The notes under the pieces are model-generated. The model worked only from the letters and a program-made list of their open reading frames with translations, was not told where the DNA came from and ran no database searches. From Burkholderia cenocepacia (GTDB taxonomy: Bacteria; Pseudomonadota; Gammaproteobacteria; Burkholderiales; Burkholderiaceae): a stretch of 64,000 nt of DNA. This document shows positions 54,537-63,501 of this stretch, piece by piece. A program made the position numbers and the translations under genes. Where the stretch lies: positions 2,294,001-2,358,000 of the forward strand of contig NZ_CP060040.1 in assembly GCF_014211915.1 (NCBI RefSeq). Reading direction: 5' to 3'. Numbering within the stretch: the stretch's first letter is position 1; every line of letters begins with the position of its first letter.

Positions 54537-55520
54537 ATGGACATGCTCGAGAACATGCGGACGTTCGTTCGCGTCGTGCAGGCCGGCAGCTTCTCCGCCG
54601 TGGCGAAGCAGACCGATGTCGCGACCGCGCAGGTGTCGCGGGCCGTCGCGAGCCTGGAGGCGTATGCGCAGATTCGTCTGTTGAACCGGACCACCCGGAA
54701 AATCGCGCTGACCGACAGCGGGCGCCGCTATTTCGAGCGCCTGCAATCGATCCTCGGCGATGTCGACCAGGCGAATGCCGAGGCCCGGAACGCGCTGGTC
54801 CGCCCGTACGGACGCTTGCGCGTGCATACGATGCCGGGGCTTGGGCAGAGCCATGTGACCGCGTTGGCCGTCGCCTATCGGGCGCGCTTTCCCGAAGTCG
54901 CCATCGAGATGACTTATTCGCAACGGATGCCCAATCTCGTCGAGGAAGGCTACGACGTGTCGGTCGTCACGGCCGCGAGCCTGCCTGATTCCGCCTGCAT
55001 CGCGCATTCATGCGGCACGTCGTTCAGCGTGCTGGTCGCGTCGCCGGCCTACCTGGCCCGCCACGGCGTGCCGTCCGCGCCCGCCGACCTGGCACGCCAT
55101 ACCTGCCTGCGCCTCGATACGCCGGCCGAAGCGAACGACGAATGGCTGCTGCACGGTCCCGGCGGCCAGACCGCGTCGCATGCGGTCACGGCCGCGCCGT
55201 TCCATGCGAATGCGCCGGAGGCGCTGTCGATCGCGCTGCGCGCGGGGCTGGGCATCGGCTCGCTGGCGATCTATTCGGCGATCGACGACCTGCGCAGCGG
55301 GCGGCTCGTGCGCGTGCTGCCGGACTACCGGTTGACGATGCTCGACGTGTACGCGATGTATGCGTCGCGTCGCTTCCTGGACGCGAAGGTCCGCACCTTC
55401 GTCGAGCATCTGCGCTTGGGGTTGTCGCCCGCGCTGAAAACCGACGCCCGCGCGCTCGACGCGCTCGACGCGCCGCGCGGCCGCGAGCGTGCCCGTGCGG
55501 TGGCCGGTGTCACGGCCTGA
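54537..55520 (+). CDS. LysR family regulator
   Basis: A 327-residue LysR regulator of the DhcR/AaeR-like group that starts MDMLENMRTFVRVVQAGSFSAVAKQTDVATAQVSRAVASLEAYAQIRLLNRTTRKIALT, a typical winged helix-turn-helix in residues 7-62. The effector domain (PYGRLRVHTMPGLGQSHV onward) covers about 90-295. The final 30 residues are a charged Ala/Arg/Asp-rich tail. No divergent partner gene is present, so targets are unclear; the BON-domain gene follows about 60 bases downstream on the same strand. Confidence 0.88.
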   Translation: MDMLENMRTFVRVVQAGSFSAVAKQTDVATAQVSRAVASLEAYAQIRLLNRTTRKIALTDSGRRYFERLQSILGDVDQANAEARNALVRPYGRLRVHTMPGLGQSHVTALAVAYRARFPEVAIEMTYSQRMPNLVEEGYDVSVVTAASLPDSACIAHSCGTSFSVLVASPAYLARHGVPSAPADLARHTCLRLDTPAEANDEWLLHGPGGQTASHAVTAAPFHANAPEALSIALRAGLGIGSLAIYSAIDDLRSGRLVRVLPDYRLTMLDVYAMYASRRFLDAKVRTFVEHLRLGLSPALKTDARALDALDAPRGRERARAVAGVTA

Positions 55521-55577
55521 CGGCCGGCCCATCCGTCGTACCCGTCGTACCCGTTCGTTCCTGTCGAGGAGAATCCG

Positions 55578-55955
55578 ATGAAGTCCCGTTTTGCAATCGT
55601 CGTTGCAGGTTTCGTTGCGTTGTCGCCGCTGGCCGGTCACGCGCAGTCCGCCGCACCCACCGCGCCCGCCGAGCAGGCGGCAGCGGCGGCCGCGTCGCCG
55701 CGAGCGGCGAAGAAGGCCGAACGCGCGGCCGACCGCGCATTCGCGAAGAAGGTTCGGCAGGCCATCGTGAGGGCGCCCGGCGTGGGCAATGCGCAGGTCA
55801 CCGTGTTCGCGAAGGCGAAGACGGGCGACGTGACACTGGCCGGGCAGATCGCCGACGAGTCGCAGGACCGGGCCGCGGTGGACGCGGCCCGCCAGGTACC
55901 GGGCGTGACGTCGGTGAAGAGCAAGCTCCAGTTACGCCTGGAGGGTGGCCAGTAA
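55578..55955 (+). CDS. periplasmic BON-domain protein
   Basis: A 125-residue protein with a signal peptide (MKSRFAIVVAGFVALSPLAGHAQ), an Ala/Pro-rich linker up to about residue 55, and one BON domain (FAKKVRQAIVRAPGVGNAQVTVFAKAKTGDVTLAGQIADESQDRAAVDAARQVPGVTSVKSKLQL) with the characteristic glycine before the last strands. BON domains bind phospholipids or stabilise the envelope under stress (OsmY-like). It has its own ribosome site (GAGGAGAATCCG). Confidence 0.85.
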   Translation: MKSRFAIVVAGFVALSPLAGHAQSAAPTAPAEQAAAAAASPRAAKKAERAADRAFAKKVRQAIVRAPGVGNAQVTVFAKAKTGDVTLAGQIADESQDRAAVDAARQVPGVTSVKSKLQLRLEGGQ

Positions 55956-56080
55956 CGGAAAGGGTTGACGGCATCGGGTGCATGTCTTTGCGGGTCTCGT
56001 CGTGTAAAGAATCCACGGCGAAGGCTCGGGAAGGTACGCACCCGTGCCGGCTGCGACGCGTCCCGCCGGTGGCAGGGGCG

Positions 56081-56236
56081 TCAGATGCGACCGAGCAGCA
56101 CCAGTATCACGACAATGACGACGATCAGCCCGACGGTCCCCGACGGCCAGTAGCCCCAGCTTCGGCTATGCGGCCATGCAGGAAATGCTCCGATGAGCAG
56201 CAGAATCAGAACGATGATGAGGATCGTACCGAGCAT
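56081..56236 (-). CDS. DUF3309 small membrane protein
   Basis: A 51-residue protein starting MLGTILIIVLILLLIGAFPAWPHSRSWGYWPSG and ending with a second hydrophobic helix (GLIVVIVVILVLLG). The pattern of two short helices around a WPHS...GYWPSG loop is the DUF3309 signature. The ATG at 56236 follows AGGAGGGA. Function unknown; members are widespread in proteobacteria and often stress-induced. Confidence 0.8.
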   Translation of the reverse strand: MLGTILIIVLILLLIGAFPAWPHSRSWGYWPSGTVGLIVVIVVILVLLGRI

Positions 56237-56356
56237 CGCATCCCTCCTGGATTTATTCGACACGGTGTCGGCTGTCGCAATTCCCGTGCCGCGAGGCGAC
56301 GATCGTTCCGTAGGGCGCCGCTGCCGCATCGGACGGTGCGCGGCGGGCGACCGGGA

Positions 56357-56563
56357 TTACGCACCGGCCTCCGTGCCGGCGGTGTCCGGCCAGAGCAGGG
56401 CCTGGGCGACGACGACGTGGTCGCCGTTGAAGGTGGCGGCGGGCGAGCCGTACAGGCGATAGCCGAGCGCCAGCGCATCCGACACGCGGTGGCAAAACGT
56501 GGCGTCGTCCTTGCCCGTCAGCAAGCGATAGCGGGGCAGGTCGTTGGGTGGGGAAGACGACAT
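56357..56563 (-). CDS. DUF1737 domain protein
   Basis: A 68-residue soluble protein (MSSSPPNDLPRYRLLTGKDDATF to WPDTAGTEAGA). The central RYRLLTGKDDATFCHRVSDALALGYRLYGSPAATFNGDHVVVAQALL matches the DUF1737 family, small single-domain proteins of unknown role. The ATG at 56563 follows AGGAGT. It lies between the DUF3309 gene and the FadR-like palindrome. Confidence 0.8.
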   Translation of the reverse strand: MSSSPPNDLPRYRLLTGKDDATFCHRVSDALALGYRLYGSPAATFNGDHVVVAQALLWPDTAGTEAGA

Positions 56564-56649
56564 GGGCGGGACTCCTGTGAAGGGGGCGGATCGGGCAGTA
56601 TAAGTCGGACAAACCCACGCCATCTGCGAAGGCAGGGGCATTTGCATCA

Positions 56650-56667
56650 TGAATGCTCGTTCATTCA
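56650..56667. promoter_or_regulatory. FadR-like palindrome upstream of acyl-CoA catabolic operon
   Basis: TGAATGCTCGTTCATTCA (56650-56667) is an inverted repeat with TGAATG/CATTCA arms. It matches the TGAATG-N5-TCATTCA pattern of TetR-type FadR boxes known from Bacillus. An AT-rich stretch follows, 65 bases before the histidine phosphatase start. Confidence 0.55.
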
Positions 56668-56732
56668 ACAAATAAATTTTAAAAATGGCCGCCCGCTCGC
56701 TATGCTGAATCCTTCACTCAGGCGGGCATGCA

Positions 56733-57407
56733 ATGGCTGAACTCTTTCTGGTACGGCACGGGCAGGCGTCGTTCGGCACCGACGACTACGACCGGCTTTC
56801 CGCGGCGGGCGACCAGCAGGGCGTCTGGCTCGGCGAATATTTCGCGCGGCAGGGCCTGACGTTCGACCGCGTGATCTGCGGCACGATGAACCGCCATGCG
56901 CAGACGGTTGCCGCGATCCTGCGCGGGATGGGCCGCGAAGGCGTCGCGGTGGACCGCCATCCGGGCCTGAACGAATACGATTTCCACGGGTTGTTCGCGG
57001 CCGCCGCCAGCGACTACCCGGAGATCGCGCGGCTCGCGGCCGGCTCGATGAAGGACCATTTCCGCGCGCTGCGGCAGGTGCTGCAGCTGTGGACCGAGGA
57101 TAAGCTCGTCGAGGCGGCTCCCGAAACCTGGGCCCATTTCCAGCAGCGCGTGGCCGACGCGCGCGCGGCGATCCGCGCAGGCGGCGGCCAGCGCGTACTG
57201 GCGGTGAGCTCCGGCGGCCCGATCGCGGTCACCGTGCAGCAGGTGCTCGCGGCCCCGCCGTCGAGCGCGATCGCGCTGAACCTGCAGATCCGCAACAGCA
57301 GTCTTTCGCAGTTTTTCTTCAACGCCGAGGCGTTTCACCTCGCGTCGTTCAACGGCATCCCGCATCTGGAGGACCCCGAACGACACGCGCTGCGCACCTA
57401 CGGCTGA
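56733..57407 (+). CDS. histidine phosphatase family protein
   Basis: A 224-residue phosphoglycerate mutase-like phosphatase. The catalytic motif LVRHGQASFG lies at residues 6-15, with the phospho-accepting His in RHG; the second histidine region is AVSSGGPIAVTV near residue 154. This position (SSGG instead of the usual S(H/G)GG...) may mark loss of the second catalytic His. It starts an operon with the APH-type kinase gene, 19 bases downstream. A role in dephosphorylating an intermediate of that pathway is inferred. Confidence 0.85.
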   Translation: MAELFLVRHGQASFGTDDYDRLSAAGDQQGVWLGEYFARQGLTFDRVICGTMNRHAQTVAAILRGMGREGVAVDRHPGLNEYDFHGLFAAAASDYPEIARLAAGSMKDHFRALRQVLQLWTEDKLVEAAPETWAHFQQRVADARAAIRAGGGQRVLAVSSGGPIAVTVQQVLAAPPSSAIALNLQIRNSSLSQFFFNAEAFHLASFNGIPHLEDPERHALRTYG

Positions 57408-57426
57408 CCCACGAACGATCGCGACG

Positions 57427-58458
57427 ATGACGAATCCTTCCCAGCAACTCGACGTAGCCCGCCTTACGCGCTATCTGGAAACCCACGTGCCGGGCTTCGA
57501 AGGCCCGGTCGACACGGAGAAGTTTGCCGGCGGCCAGTCGAATCCGACTTTCCTGCTGAATGCGAAGAGCGGCCGCTACGTGCTGCGCCGCCAGCCGCCG
57601 GGCGAACTGCTGAAATCCGCGCACGCGGTCGACCGCGAATTCCGCGTGCTCACCGCGCTGTCGGGCACCGCGGTGCCGGTCGCGCACCCGTATCACCTGT
57701 GCGAAGACCGCGACGTGATCGGCAGCCTGTTCTACGTGATGAGTTTCGAGGATGGCCGGATCTTCTGGGACCCCGCGCTGCCGGAACTGCCGAAGGCCGA
57801 GCGCGCGACCTGCTACGACGCGCTGCTGCGGACGATGGCCGCACTGCACGACGTCGATGTCGACGCGGTGGGCCTTGCCGACTACGGCCGCCCGGGCAAC
57901 TACTTCGAGCGCCAGATCGGCGTGTGGACGAAGCAGTATCGCGCGGCCGAAACCGGGCGCCTCGATGCGATGGAGACGCTGATCGACTGGCTGCCGAAGG
58001 CATGCCCCGAGGACACGGGCCGGCCCGCACTGGTGCACGGCGACTTCCGGATCGACAACCTGATGTTCGCGCGCGACGGCTATCGCGTGCAGGCCGTGCT
58101 CGACTGGGAACTGTCGACGCTCGGCAACCCGCTCGCCGATCTCGCGTACTTCTGCATGTGCCTGCGGCTGCCGTCCGGCGGCCAGGTGCGCGGGCTCGCG
58201 GGCCAGGATCGCGCGGCGCTCGGGATTCCCGACGAAGCGGCGATCGTCGCGCGCTACTGCGAACTGCGCGGCATCGCGCCGATCCGCGACTGGCATTTCT
58301 ACCTCGCCTTCAGTTTCTTCCGGCTCGCGGCGATCGCGCAGGGCGTGAAGGCGCGCGCGTTGCAGGGCAACGCATCGAGCGAGCAGGCGCTGCGCGTCGG
58401 CGAAATGGCCGGCCGGCTGGCCGAACTGGCCGTCGGCGTGATCGACGCGCATCGCTGA
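57427..58458 (+). CDS. APH-type phosphotransferase, ACAD10/11-like kinase
   Basis: A 343-residue aminoglycoside phosphotransferase-fold kinase. The nucleotide region is KFAGGQSNPTFLLNAKSGRYVLRRQPPGELL (residues about 35-65), the catalytic loop LVHGDFRIDNLMF near 202-214 and the metal-binding VLDWELSTLG near 226. This subfamily equals the kinase half of ACAD10/11 and of LvaA-type proteins, which phosphorylate the 4-hydroxyl of 4-hydroxyacyl-CoAs so that a dehydrogenase-like enzyme can act. The presence of an acyl-CoA dehydrogenase gene 1.6 kb downstream in the same operon supports that reading. Confidence 0.85.
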   Translation: MTNPSQQLDVARLTRYLETHVPGFEGPVDTEKFAGGQSNPTFLLNAKSGRYVLRRQPPGELLKSAHAVDREFRVLTALSGTAVPVAHPYHLCEDRDVIGSLFYVMSFEDGRIFWDPALPELPKAERATCYDALLRTMAALHDVDVDAVGLADYGRPGNYFERQIGVWTKQYRAAETGRLDAMETLIDWLPKACPEDTGRPALVHGDFRIDNLMFARDGYRVQAVLDWELSTLGNPLADLAYFCMCLRLPSGGQVRGLAGQDRAALGIPDEAAIVARYCELRGIAPIRDWHFYLAFSFFRLAAIAQGVKARALQGNASSEQALRVGEMAGRLAELAVGVIDAHR

Positions 58459-58527
58459 ACGCGACGCTGGCGCAGGCAGCGCCGCGCCGCGGCACGAACA
58501 ACCACATCAATGGAGGAGCACAGCAAC

Positions 58528-59292
58528 ATGGCAACGAATCTGTTCGACCTGACGGGCAAGATCGCACTGGTGACAGGCGCGAGCCGCGGCATCGGCGAGG
58601 AAATCGCCAAGCTGCTCGCGGAGCAGGGCGCGCACGTGATCGTGTCGAGCCGCAAGCTCGACGACTGCCAGGCCGTGGCCGACGCGATCGTCGCGGCGGG
58701 CGGCCGCGCCGAGGCGCTGGCGTGCCACGTCGGGCGCCTGGAGGACATCGCCGCGACGTTCGAGCACATCCGCGGCAAGCACGGCCGCCTCGACATTCTC
58801 GTGAACAACGCTGCCGCGAACCCGTATTTCGGGCACATCCTCGATACCGATCTCGCCGCGTACGAGAAGACCGTCGACGTGAACATCCGCGGCTACTTCT
58901 TCATGTCGGTCGAAGCAGGCAAGCTGATGAAGACGCACGGCGGCGGCGCGATCGTCAACACGGCATCGGTGAATGCGCTGCAGCCGGGCGACCGGCAGGG
59001 CATCTACTCGATCACGAAGGCGGCCGTCGTCAACATGACGAAGGCGTTCGCGAAGGAATGCGGGCCGCTCGGCATCCGCGTGAACGCGCTGCTGCCGGGG
59101 TTGACGAAGACGAAGTTCGCGGGCGCGCTGTTCGCGGACAAGGACATCTACGAAACCTGGATGACGAAGATCCCGCTGCGCCGCCACGCGGAGCCGCGCG
59201 AAATGGCCGGCACCGTGCTGTATCTCGTGTCGGACGCGGCGAGCTACACGAACGGCGAATGCATCGTCGTCGACGGCGGCCTGACGATCTGA
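58528..59292 (+). CDS. short-chain dehydrogenase/reductase
   Basis: A 254-residue classical SDR. TGASRGIGEE is the cofactor-binding glycine motif near 14-23; NNAAANPYF near 91; the catalytic Ser and YxxxK are in VNTASVNALQPGDRQGIYSITKAAV. C-terminal SDAASYTNGECIVVDGGLTI is typical. ATG 58528 is used because GGAGGAG precedes it with good spacing. Together with the next gene it may oxidise a hydroxyacyl-CoA intermediate of the operon's pathway. Confidence 0.88.
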   Translation: MATNLFDLTGKIALVTGASRGIGEEIAKLLAEQGAHVIVSSRKLDDCQAVADAIVAAGGRAEALACHVGRLEDIAATFEHIRGKHGRLDILVNNAAANPYFGHILDTDLAAYEKTVDVNIRGYFFMSVEAGKLMKTHGGGAIVNTASVNALQPGDRQGIYSITKAAVVNMTKAFAKECGPLGIRVNALLPGLTKTKFAGALFADKDIYETWMTKIPLRRHAEPREMAGTVLYLVSDAASYTNGECIVVDGGLTI

Positions 59293-59299
59293 GCGCGCG

Positions 59300-60058
59300 A
59301 TGAAACTGGACAGCTACGCCGGCCAGGCCGTGATGATCACCGGCGCCGCGAGCGGCTTCGGCGCGCTGCTCGCGAGCGAACTCGCCGCGATGGGTGCGCG
59401 GCTCGCGCTCGGCGACCTGAACGGCGATGCGCTCGAACGCGTGGCCGCGCCGCTGCGCGCGGCCGGCGCCGACGTGATCGCGCAGCGCTGCGACGTGCGC
59501 GTCGAAACGGAGGTCGCCGCGCTGGTGCAGGAAGCCGTCGCGCGCTTCGGGCGGCTCGACGTCGGCATCAACAACGCGGGCATCGCGCCGCCGATGAAGG
59601 CGCTGATCGACACCGACGAAGCCGATCTCGACCTGAACTTCGCGGTGAACGCCAAGGGCGTGTTTTTCGGGATGAAGCACCAGATCCGCCAGATGCTCGC
59701 GCAGCGCGAAGGCGTGATCCTGAACGTCGCGTCGATGGCCGGGCTCGGCGGCGCGCCGAAGCTGGCCGCGTATGCGGCATCGAAACATGCGGTGGTCGGG
59801 CTCACGAAGACGGCCGCGCTCGAATACGCGCGCCACGGCATCCGCGTGAATGCGGTGTGCCCGTTCTACAGCACGACACCGATGGTCACCGACAGCGAGA
59901 TCGGCGAGCGCCAGGATTTTCTGGCGCAGGGCTCGCCGATGAAGCGGCTCGGCCGGCCCGACGAAATCGTCGCGACGATGCTGATGCTGTGCGCGAAGGA
60001 CAACACGTATCTGACCGGACAGGCCGTCGCCGTCGACGGCGGCGTCTCGGCCTTCTGA
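59300..60058 (+). CDS. short-chain dehydrogenase/reductase
   Basis: A 252-residue SDR. The cofactor motif is [16 protein letters not shown] near residues 13-28, followed by the acidic residue in LGDLNGDAL that favours [12 protein letters not shown] is near 92, and the catalytic residues are [23 protein letters not shown] with YxxxK. It starts 7 bases after the previous SDR gene and resembles 3-hydroxyacyl-CoA dehydrogenase-type SDRs. Confidence 0.88.
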   Translation: MKLDSYAGQAVMITGAASGFGALLASELAAMGARLALGDLNGDALERVAAPLRAAGADVIAQRCDVRVETEVAALVQEAVARFGRLDVGINNAGIAPPMKALIDTDEADLDLNFAVNAKGVFFGMKHQIRQMLAQREGVILNVASMAGLGGAPKLAAYAASKHAVVGLTKTAALEYARHGIRVNAVCPFYSTTPMVTDSEIGERQDFLAQGSPMKRLGRPDEIVATMLMLCAKDNTYLTGQAVAVDGGVSAF

Positions 60059-60098
60059 ACCGAACGAACGGAAACACGGAAATCTCGAGGAGTCGATC

Positions 60099-61343
60099 AT
60101 GGACTTTGGCTACACCCCGAAAGTGGAAGCACTGCGCGAACGCGTGAGCGCATTCATGGACGCGCACATCGTGCCGCGCATCCGCCAGTGGAACGACGAA
60201 GTGCACACGGGCCAGTATCCGGTGTCGTTCATGGAGGAACTGAAGGAACGCGCGAAGGCGGAAGGGCTGTGGAACCTGTTCCTGCCGCACCTGAAGGACG
60301 ACGAGCCGGGGATGGGCCTGACGAACCTCGAATACGCGCCGCTCGCCGAGATCATGGGGCGCGTGAGCTGGGCGTCGGAAGTGTTCAATTGCAATGCGCC
60401 GGACACCGGCAACATGGAGCTGCTGCACATGTTCGCGACGCCCGAGCAGCGCGAACAGTGGTTGTTGCCGCTCTTGCGCGGCGAAATCCGCTCGGCGTTC
60501 GCGATGACGGAGCCCGACGTCGCGTCGTCGGATGCGACCAACATCACGACGCGCATCGAGCGTATCGGCGACGAGTACGTGATCAACGGCCGCAAGTGGT
60601 TCATCACGAACGCCGCGCATCCGAACTGCAAGATCTTCATCGTGATGGGCAAGACCGATCCCGAGGCCGAGTCGCACCAGCAGCAGAGCATGATCCTCGT
60701 GCCGCGCGACACGCCGGGCGTGACGGTCGTGCGCAACATCACGGTGGTCAATCACCACGCGCCGGAAGGACACTGCGAGATCACGTTCGACAATGTGCGG
60801 GTGCCGGCGCGCAACCTGCTCGGCGAGGAAGGCAGCGGCTTCGCGCTCGCGCAGGCACGCCTCGGGCCGGGCCGCATCCACCACTGCATGCGCTCGATCG
60901 GCGCGGCCGAGCTGGCGCTGGAGCTGATGGTCGACCGCGCGCAGTCGCGCGTCGCGTTCGGCAAGCCGCTGAACCGGCACGGCACGGTCGGCGAATGGAT
61001 CGCGCGCTCGCGTATCGAGATCGACCAGGCACGCCTCTTGGTGCTGAAGGCCGCGTGGATGATCGACAAGGTCGGCGCGAAGGTGGCGCGCAAGGAAATC
61101 TCGATGATCAAGGCGCTCGTGCCGACCGTCTATACGGACGTGTGCGACCGCGCGATGCAGGTATTCGGCGCGGCCGGCTTGAGCCCCGATACGCCGCTGG
61201 CCGACCTGTGGACCTGGGGCCGCGCGCTGCGCTTCGCCGACGGCCCGGACGAGGTGCACCTGCAGGCCATCGCGCGGATGGAGATCAAGGACGGCGAACC
61301 CGGCGCGACGGCGCCGTACCTGACGCCGCCGCCGCGCAGCTGA
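60099..61343 (+). CDS. acyl-CoA dehydrogenase, ACAD10/11-like
   Basis: A 414-residue acyl-CoA dehydrogenase. Conserved parts include [16 protein letters not shown] near residue 138 (FAD/substrate loop), [19 protein letters not shown] near 164-182, [22 protein letters not shown] near 255, and [23 protein letters not shown] near 348 (FAD-binding). The length and [12 protein letters not shown] pattern fit the ACAD10/11 group. With the APH-type kinase it would form a split version of the human ACAD10/11 fusion, acting on 4-phospho-acyl-CoA intermediates (inference). Confidence 0.88.
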   Translation: MDFGYTPKVEALRERVSAFMDAHIVPRIRQWNDEVHTGQYPVSFMEELKERAKAEGLWNLFLPHLKDDEPGMGLTNLEYAPLAEIMGRVSWASEVFNCNAPDTGNMELLHMFATPEQREQWLLPLLRGEIRSAFAMTEPDVASSDATNITTRIERIGDEYVINGRKWFITNAAHPNCKIFIVMGKTDPEAESHQQQSMILVPRDTPGVTVVRNITVVNHHAPEGHCEITFDNVRVPARNLLGEEGSGFALAQARLGPGRIHHCMRSIGAAELALELMVDRAQSRVAFGKPLNRHGTVGEWIARSRIEIDQARLLVLKAAWMIDKVGAKVARKEISMIKALVPTVYTDVCDRAMQVFGAAGLSPDTPLADLWTWGRALRFADGPDEVHLQAIARMEIKDGEPGATAPYLTPPPRS

Positions 61344-61422
61344 GCGCCGCGTCGCACGGGAGCGCGACGTGGGTGAACGGGAGGCGCACGCCGTATTAAG
61401 ATGCCGGCAAGGAGATCCGGCG

Positions 61423-62328
61423 ATGCGCCTTTCGAAGATTGATCTGAACCTGTTCGTCGTATTCGAGGCGATCTACAACAAGCGCAACCTGACGCGCGCG
61501 GCCGAGGTGCTGAACCTCACGCAGCCGGCCGTCAGCAACGCGCTGGCGCGGCTGCGCAAGACGCTGAACGATCCGCTGTTCGTCAGCACGCCGGCCGGGA
61601 TGATGCCGACGCCGATGGCCGAGAACATCGTCGGCCGCGTGCGCGAGGCGCTGCAACTGCTCGATTCGAGCGCGCACGAAGGCGACGTGTTCGATCCGGC
61701 TTCGTCGGAGCGCGTGTTCCGGCTCAGCATGAGCGACCTGACCGAGGCGCTGCTGCTGCCCGCGCTCGGCGAATTGCTGCAGACGCATGCGCCCGGCATG
61801 CACGTGCGCAGCTACACGATGGACCGCCGCGAAGTCGCGACCGCGCTCGCGAACGGCTCGGTCGACATCGCGATCGACGCGCCGCTGATCGGCGATCCGC
61901 ATCTGCACCAGGCGCTGCTCGTGCAGGACCGCTACGCGTGCATGATTCGCGACGATCACCCGTTCAAGGGCGACACGCTGACCATGGACGACTACCTGTC
62001 GATGGGCCACATCCACGTATCGAGCCGCCGCAAGGGCAGCGGGCACGTCGACGCGGAACTGACGCGGCTCGGGCTGCGCCGCAACATCCAGATGCGCGTG
62101 CAGCACTACATGGTCGCGCCGCTGATCGCGATGCGAAGCGATCTTGTGCTGACGGCGCCGCTGCGGCTGCTGCAGCGCTATCCGGCGCGGATTCTCGAAC
62201 TGCCGTTCGAGATGCCGGGGCTCGACTACTTCTGCTACTGGCATCGCAGCGCCGATCAGGATCAGGGCAGCCAGTGGCTGCGCGAGCAGTTGATGGCGTT
62301 GATGGGCGGGATGGGGGAGGTGCTGTGA
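61423..62328 (+). CDS. LysR family regulator
   Basis: A 301-residue LysR regulator of the NodD/LeuO-like group: MRLSKIDLNLFVVFEAIYNKRNLTRAAEVLNLTQPAVSNALARLRKTLNDPLFVSTPAGMMPTP is a complete N-terminal helix-turn-helix. ATG 61423 follows AAGGAG; the extension upstream lacks a site. It lies 79 bases after the acyl-CoA dehydrogenase gene and likely regulates that operon or is co-transcribed with it. Its end is 46 bases from the convergent J-domain gene. Confidence 0.9.
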   Translation: MRLSKIDLNLFVVFEAIYNKRNLTRAAEVLNLTQPAVSNALARLRKTLNDPLFVSTPAGMMPTPMAENIVGRVREALQLLDSSAHEGDVFDPASSERVFRLSMSDLTEALLLPALGELLQTHAPGMHVRSYTMDRREVATALANGSVDIAIDAPLIGDPHLHQALLVQDRYACMIRDDHPFKGDTLTMDDYLSMGHIHVSSRRKGSGHVDAELTRLGLRRNIQMRVQHYMVAPLIAMRSDLVLTAPLRLLQRYPARILELPFEMPGLDYFCYWHRSADQDQGSQWLREQLMALMGGMGEVL

Positions 62329-62373
62329 TGGGCGGGGTGTGCGCGTCGCGTGTTACCCCCGGCGCTTGCCGAC

Positions 62374-63501
62374 TCAATACGAATCGTCGTCGAAGCGGGA
62401 CGATGCCGGCCGGCGCTTCATGTCCTTCAGCCAGTTCCTGACCTGATCCGGGTCCTCGAACTCGCGCAGCGCGACGCTCAGGTCCTGGTTGCTCCGCTGC
62501 GTGCCGGCAATGTCGCGTGCCAGCATGCGCAGCACGGTATCGGGCGCAACCTTGGTGGACGACGCGATCCCGTACGTGCGCCGGAAATCATTCTCGACGT
62601 GCACGATCTCCTGATCGAGTTCGCGCAGCTGTTCCTCGAGGATGCCGTTGTAGCGCGTGAGCCGCGCTTCGCTGAGGCCGTCGATCGCACGCCGGTCGAT
62701 CTGTTCGATCTCCAGCTGCAGTTCGAGCAGTTGCAGCAGGTTGCCCTTCTCGTAGGCATGGTTGACCCGCTGCATCAGCACGGTCTTGCGTTGCTGCTCC
62801 TGCGGATCGGGTTCGCGATCGGGATGCAGCGCGCTGGCCAGCTTGCGATAGATCTCGCGGATCGACTTGTTCGATTCGGCCTGCTCGGCTTCGATCCGGG
62901 CCTGCGCGGCCGATTGCTTCGGTGCCTTCTTGCGCTTCGCGCGCTGCGCCTCGCGGGCCGCGTGGGCGGCCATGTCGCGCTCGAACTGGGCGTCGAGTTC
63001 GGCCTGCATGCGTTCGGCGAGTTCGTCGGGCGACAGCGTGTCGAGATCTTCTGGCGGTTGCGGTTCGGGTTCCTGTTCCCGTCCCGGTTTGGCGGACTCG
63101 GGAGCGGCCGCTGCCTGGCCAGCGTGCGCGGGTCCTGCATGCCGGTTGTAGATGATCTTCAACGTCGCGTCGTCGCTGACGTCGAGCAAATCACCCGCCA
63201 TATCCACGATCACGTCGGACAGCGTGCGCTGTTCGGCCTTGCTCAGGCCCTTCTGCAGGAACGCGTCGTCGAGCAGATGGATCAGCCGGATGCGCAGCGC
63301 CGTCGCTTCCTGTTCGAGCGGCAACAACCCATCGACGAACTTCTTCTGGAACGCCGGCATCACGGCTTCCCACGCGCCGAGCCGCTCGCGCCGCTTTTCG
63401 ATCTGCTTGACGAGCGTATTGAACGTTTGCTGGGCTTTCGACAGGCTGGCTGTCTCGTGGCCGGGTGCGATGGCGACCGCGGCACCGCGACGTGCGGTCA
63501 T
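62374..63501 (-). CDS. J-domain-containing protein
   Basis: A 375-residue soluble protein. The HPD tripeptide at residues 226-228 lies in SIREIYRKLASALHPDREPDPQEQQRKTVLMQRVNHAYEKGNLLQLLEL, a recognisable but shortened J-domain (helix II-HPD-helix III). It is preceded by a charged coiled-coil segment rich in Glu/Gln/Arg/Ala (about 150-215) and followed by another helical region rich in Glu/Arg. Unlike DnaJ, the J-domain is internal and there are no zinc or substrate-binding domains. It may recruit DnaK to a specific client. The GC-rich linker (EPEPQPPEDLD) is low complexity. Confidence 0.75.
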   Translation of the reverse strand: MTARRGAAVAIAPGHETASLSKAQQTFNTLVKQIEKRRERLGAWEAVMPAFQKKFVDGLLPLEQEATALRIRLIHLLDDAFLQKGLSKAEQRTLSDVIVDMAGDLLDVSDDATLKIIYNRHAGPAHAGQAAAAPESAKPGREQEPEPQPPEDLDTLSPDELAERMQAELDAQFERDMAAHAAREAQRAKRKKAPKQSAAQARIEAEQAESNKSIREIYRKLASALHPDREPDPQEQQRKTVLMQRVNHAYEKGNLLQLLELQLEIEQIDRRAIDGLSEARLTRYNGILEEQLRELDQEIVHVENDFRRTYGIASSTKVAPDTVLRMLARDIAGTQRSNQDLSVALREFEDPDQVRNWLKDMKRRPASSRFDDDSY

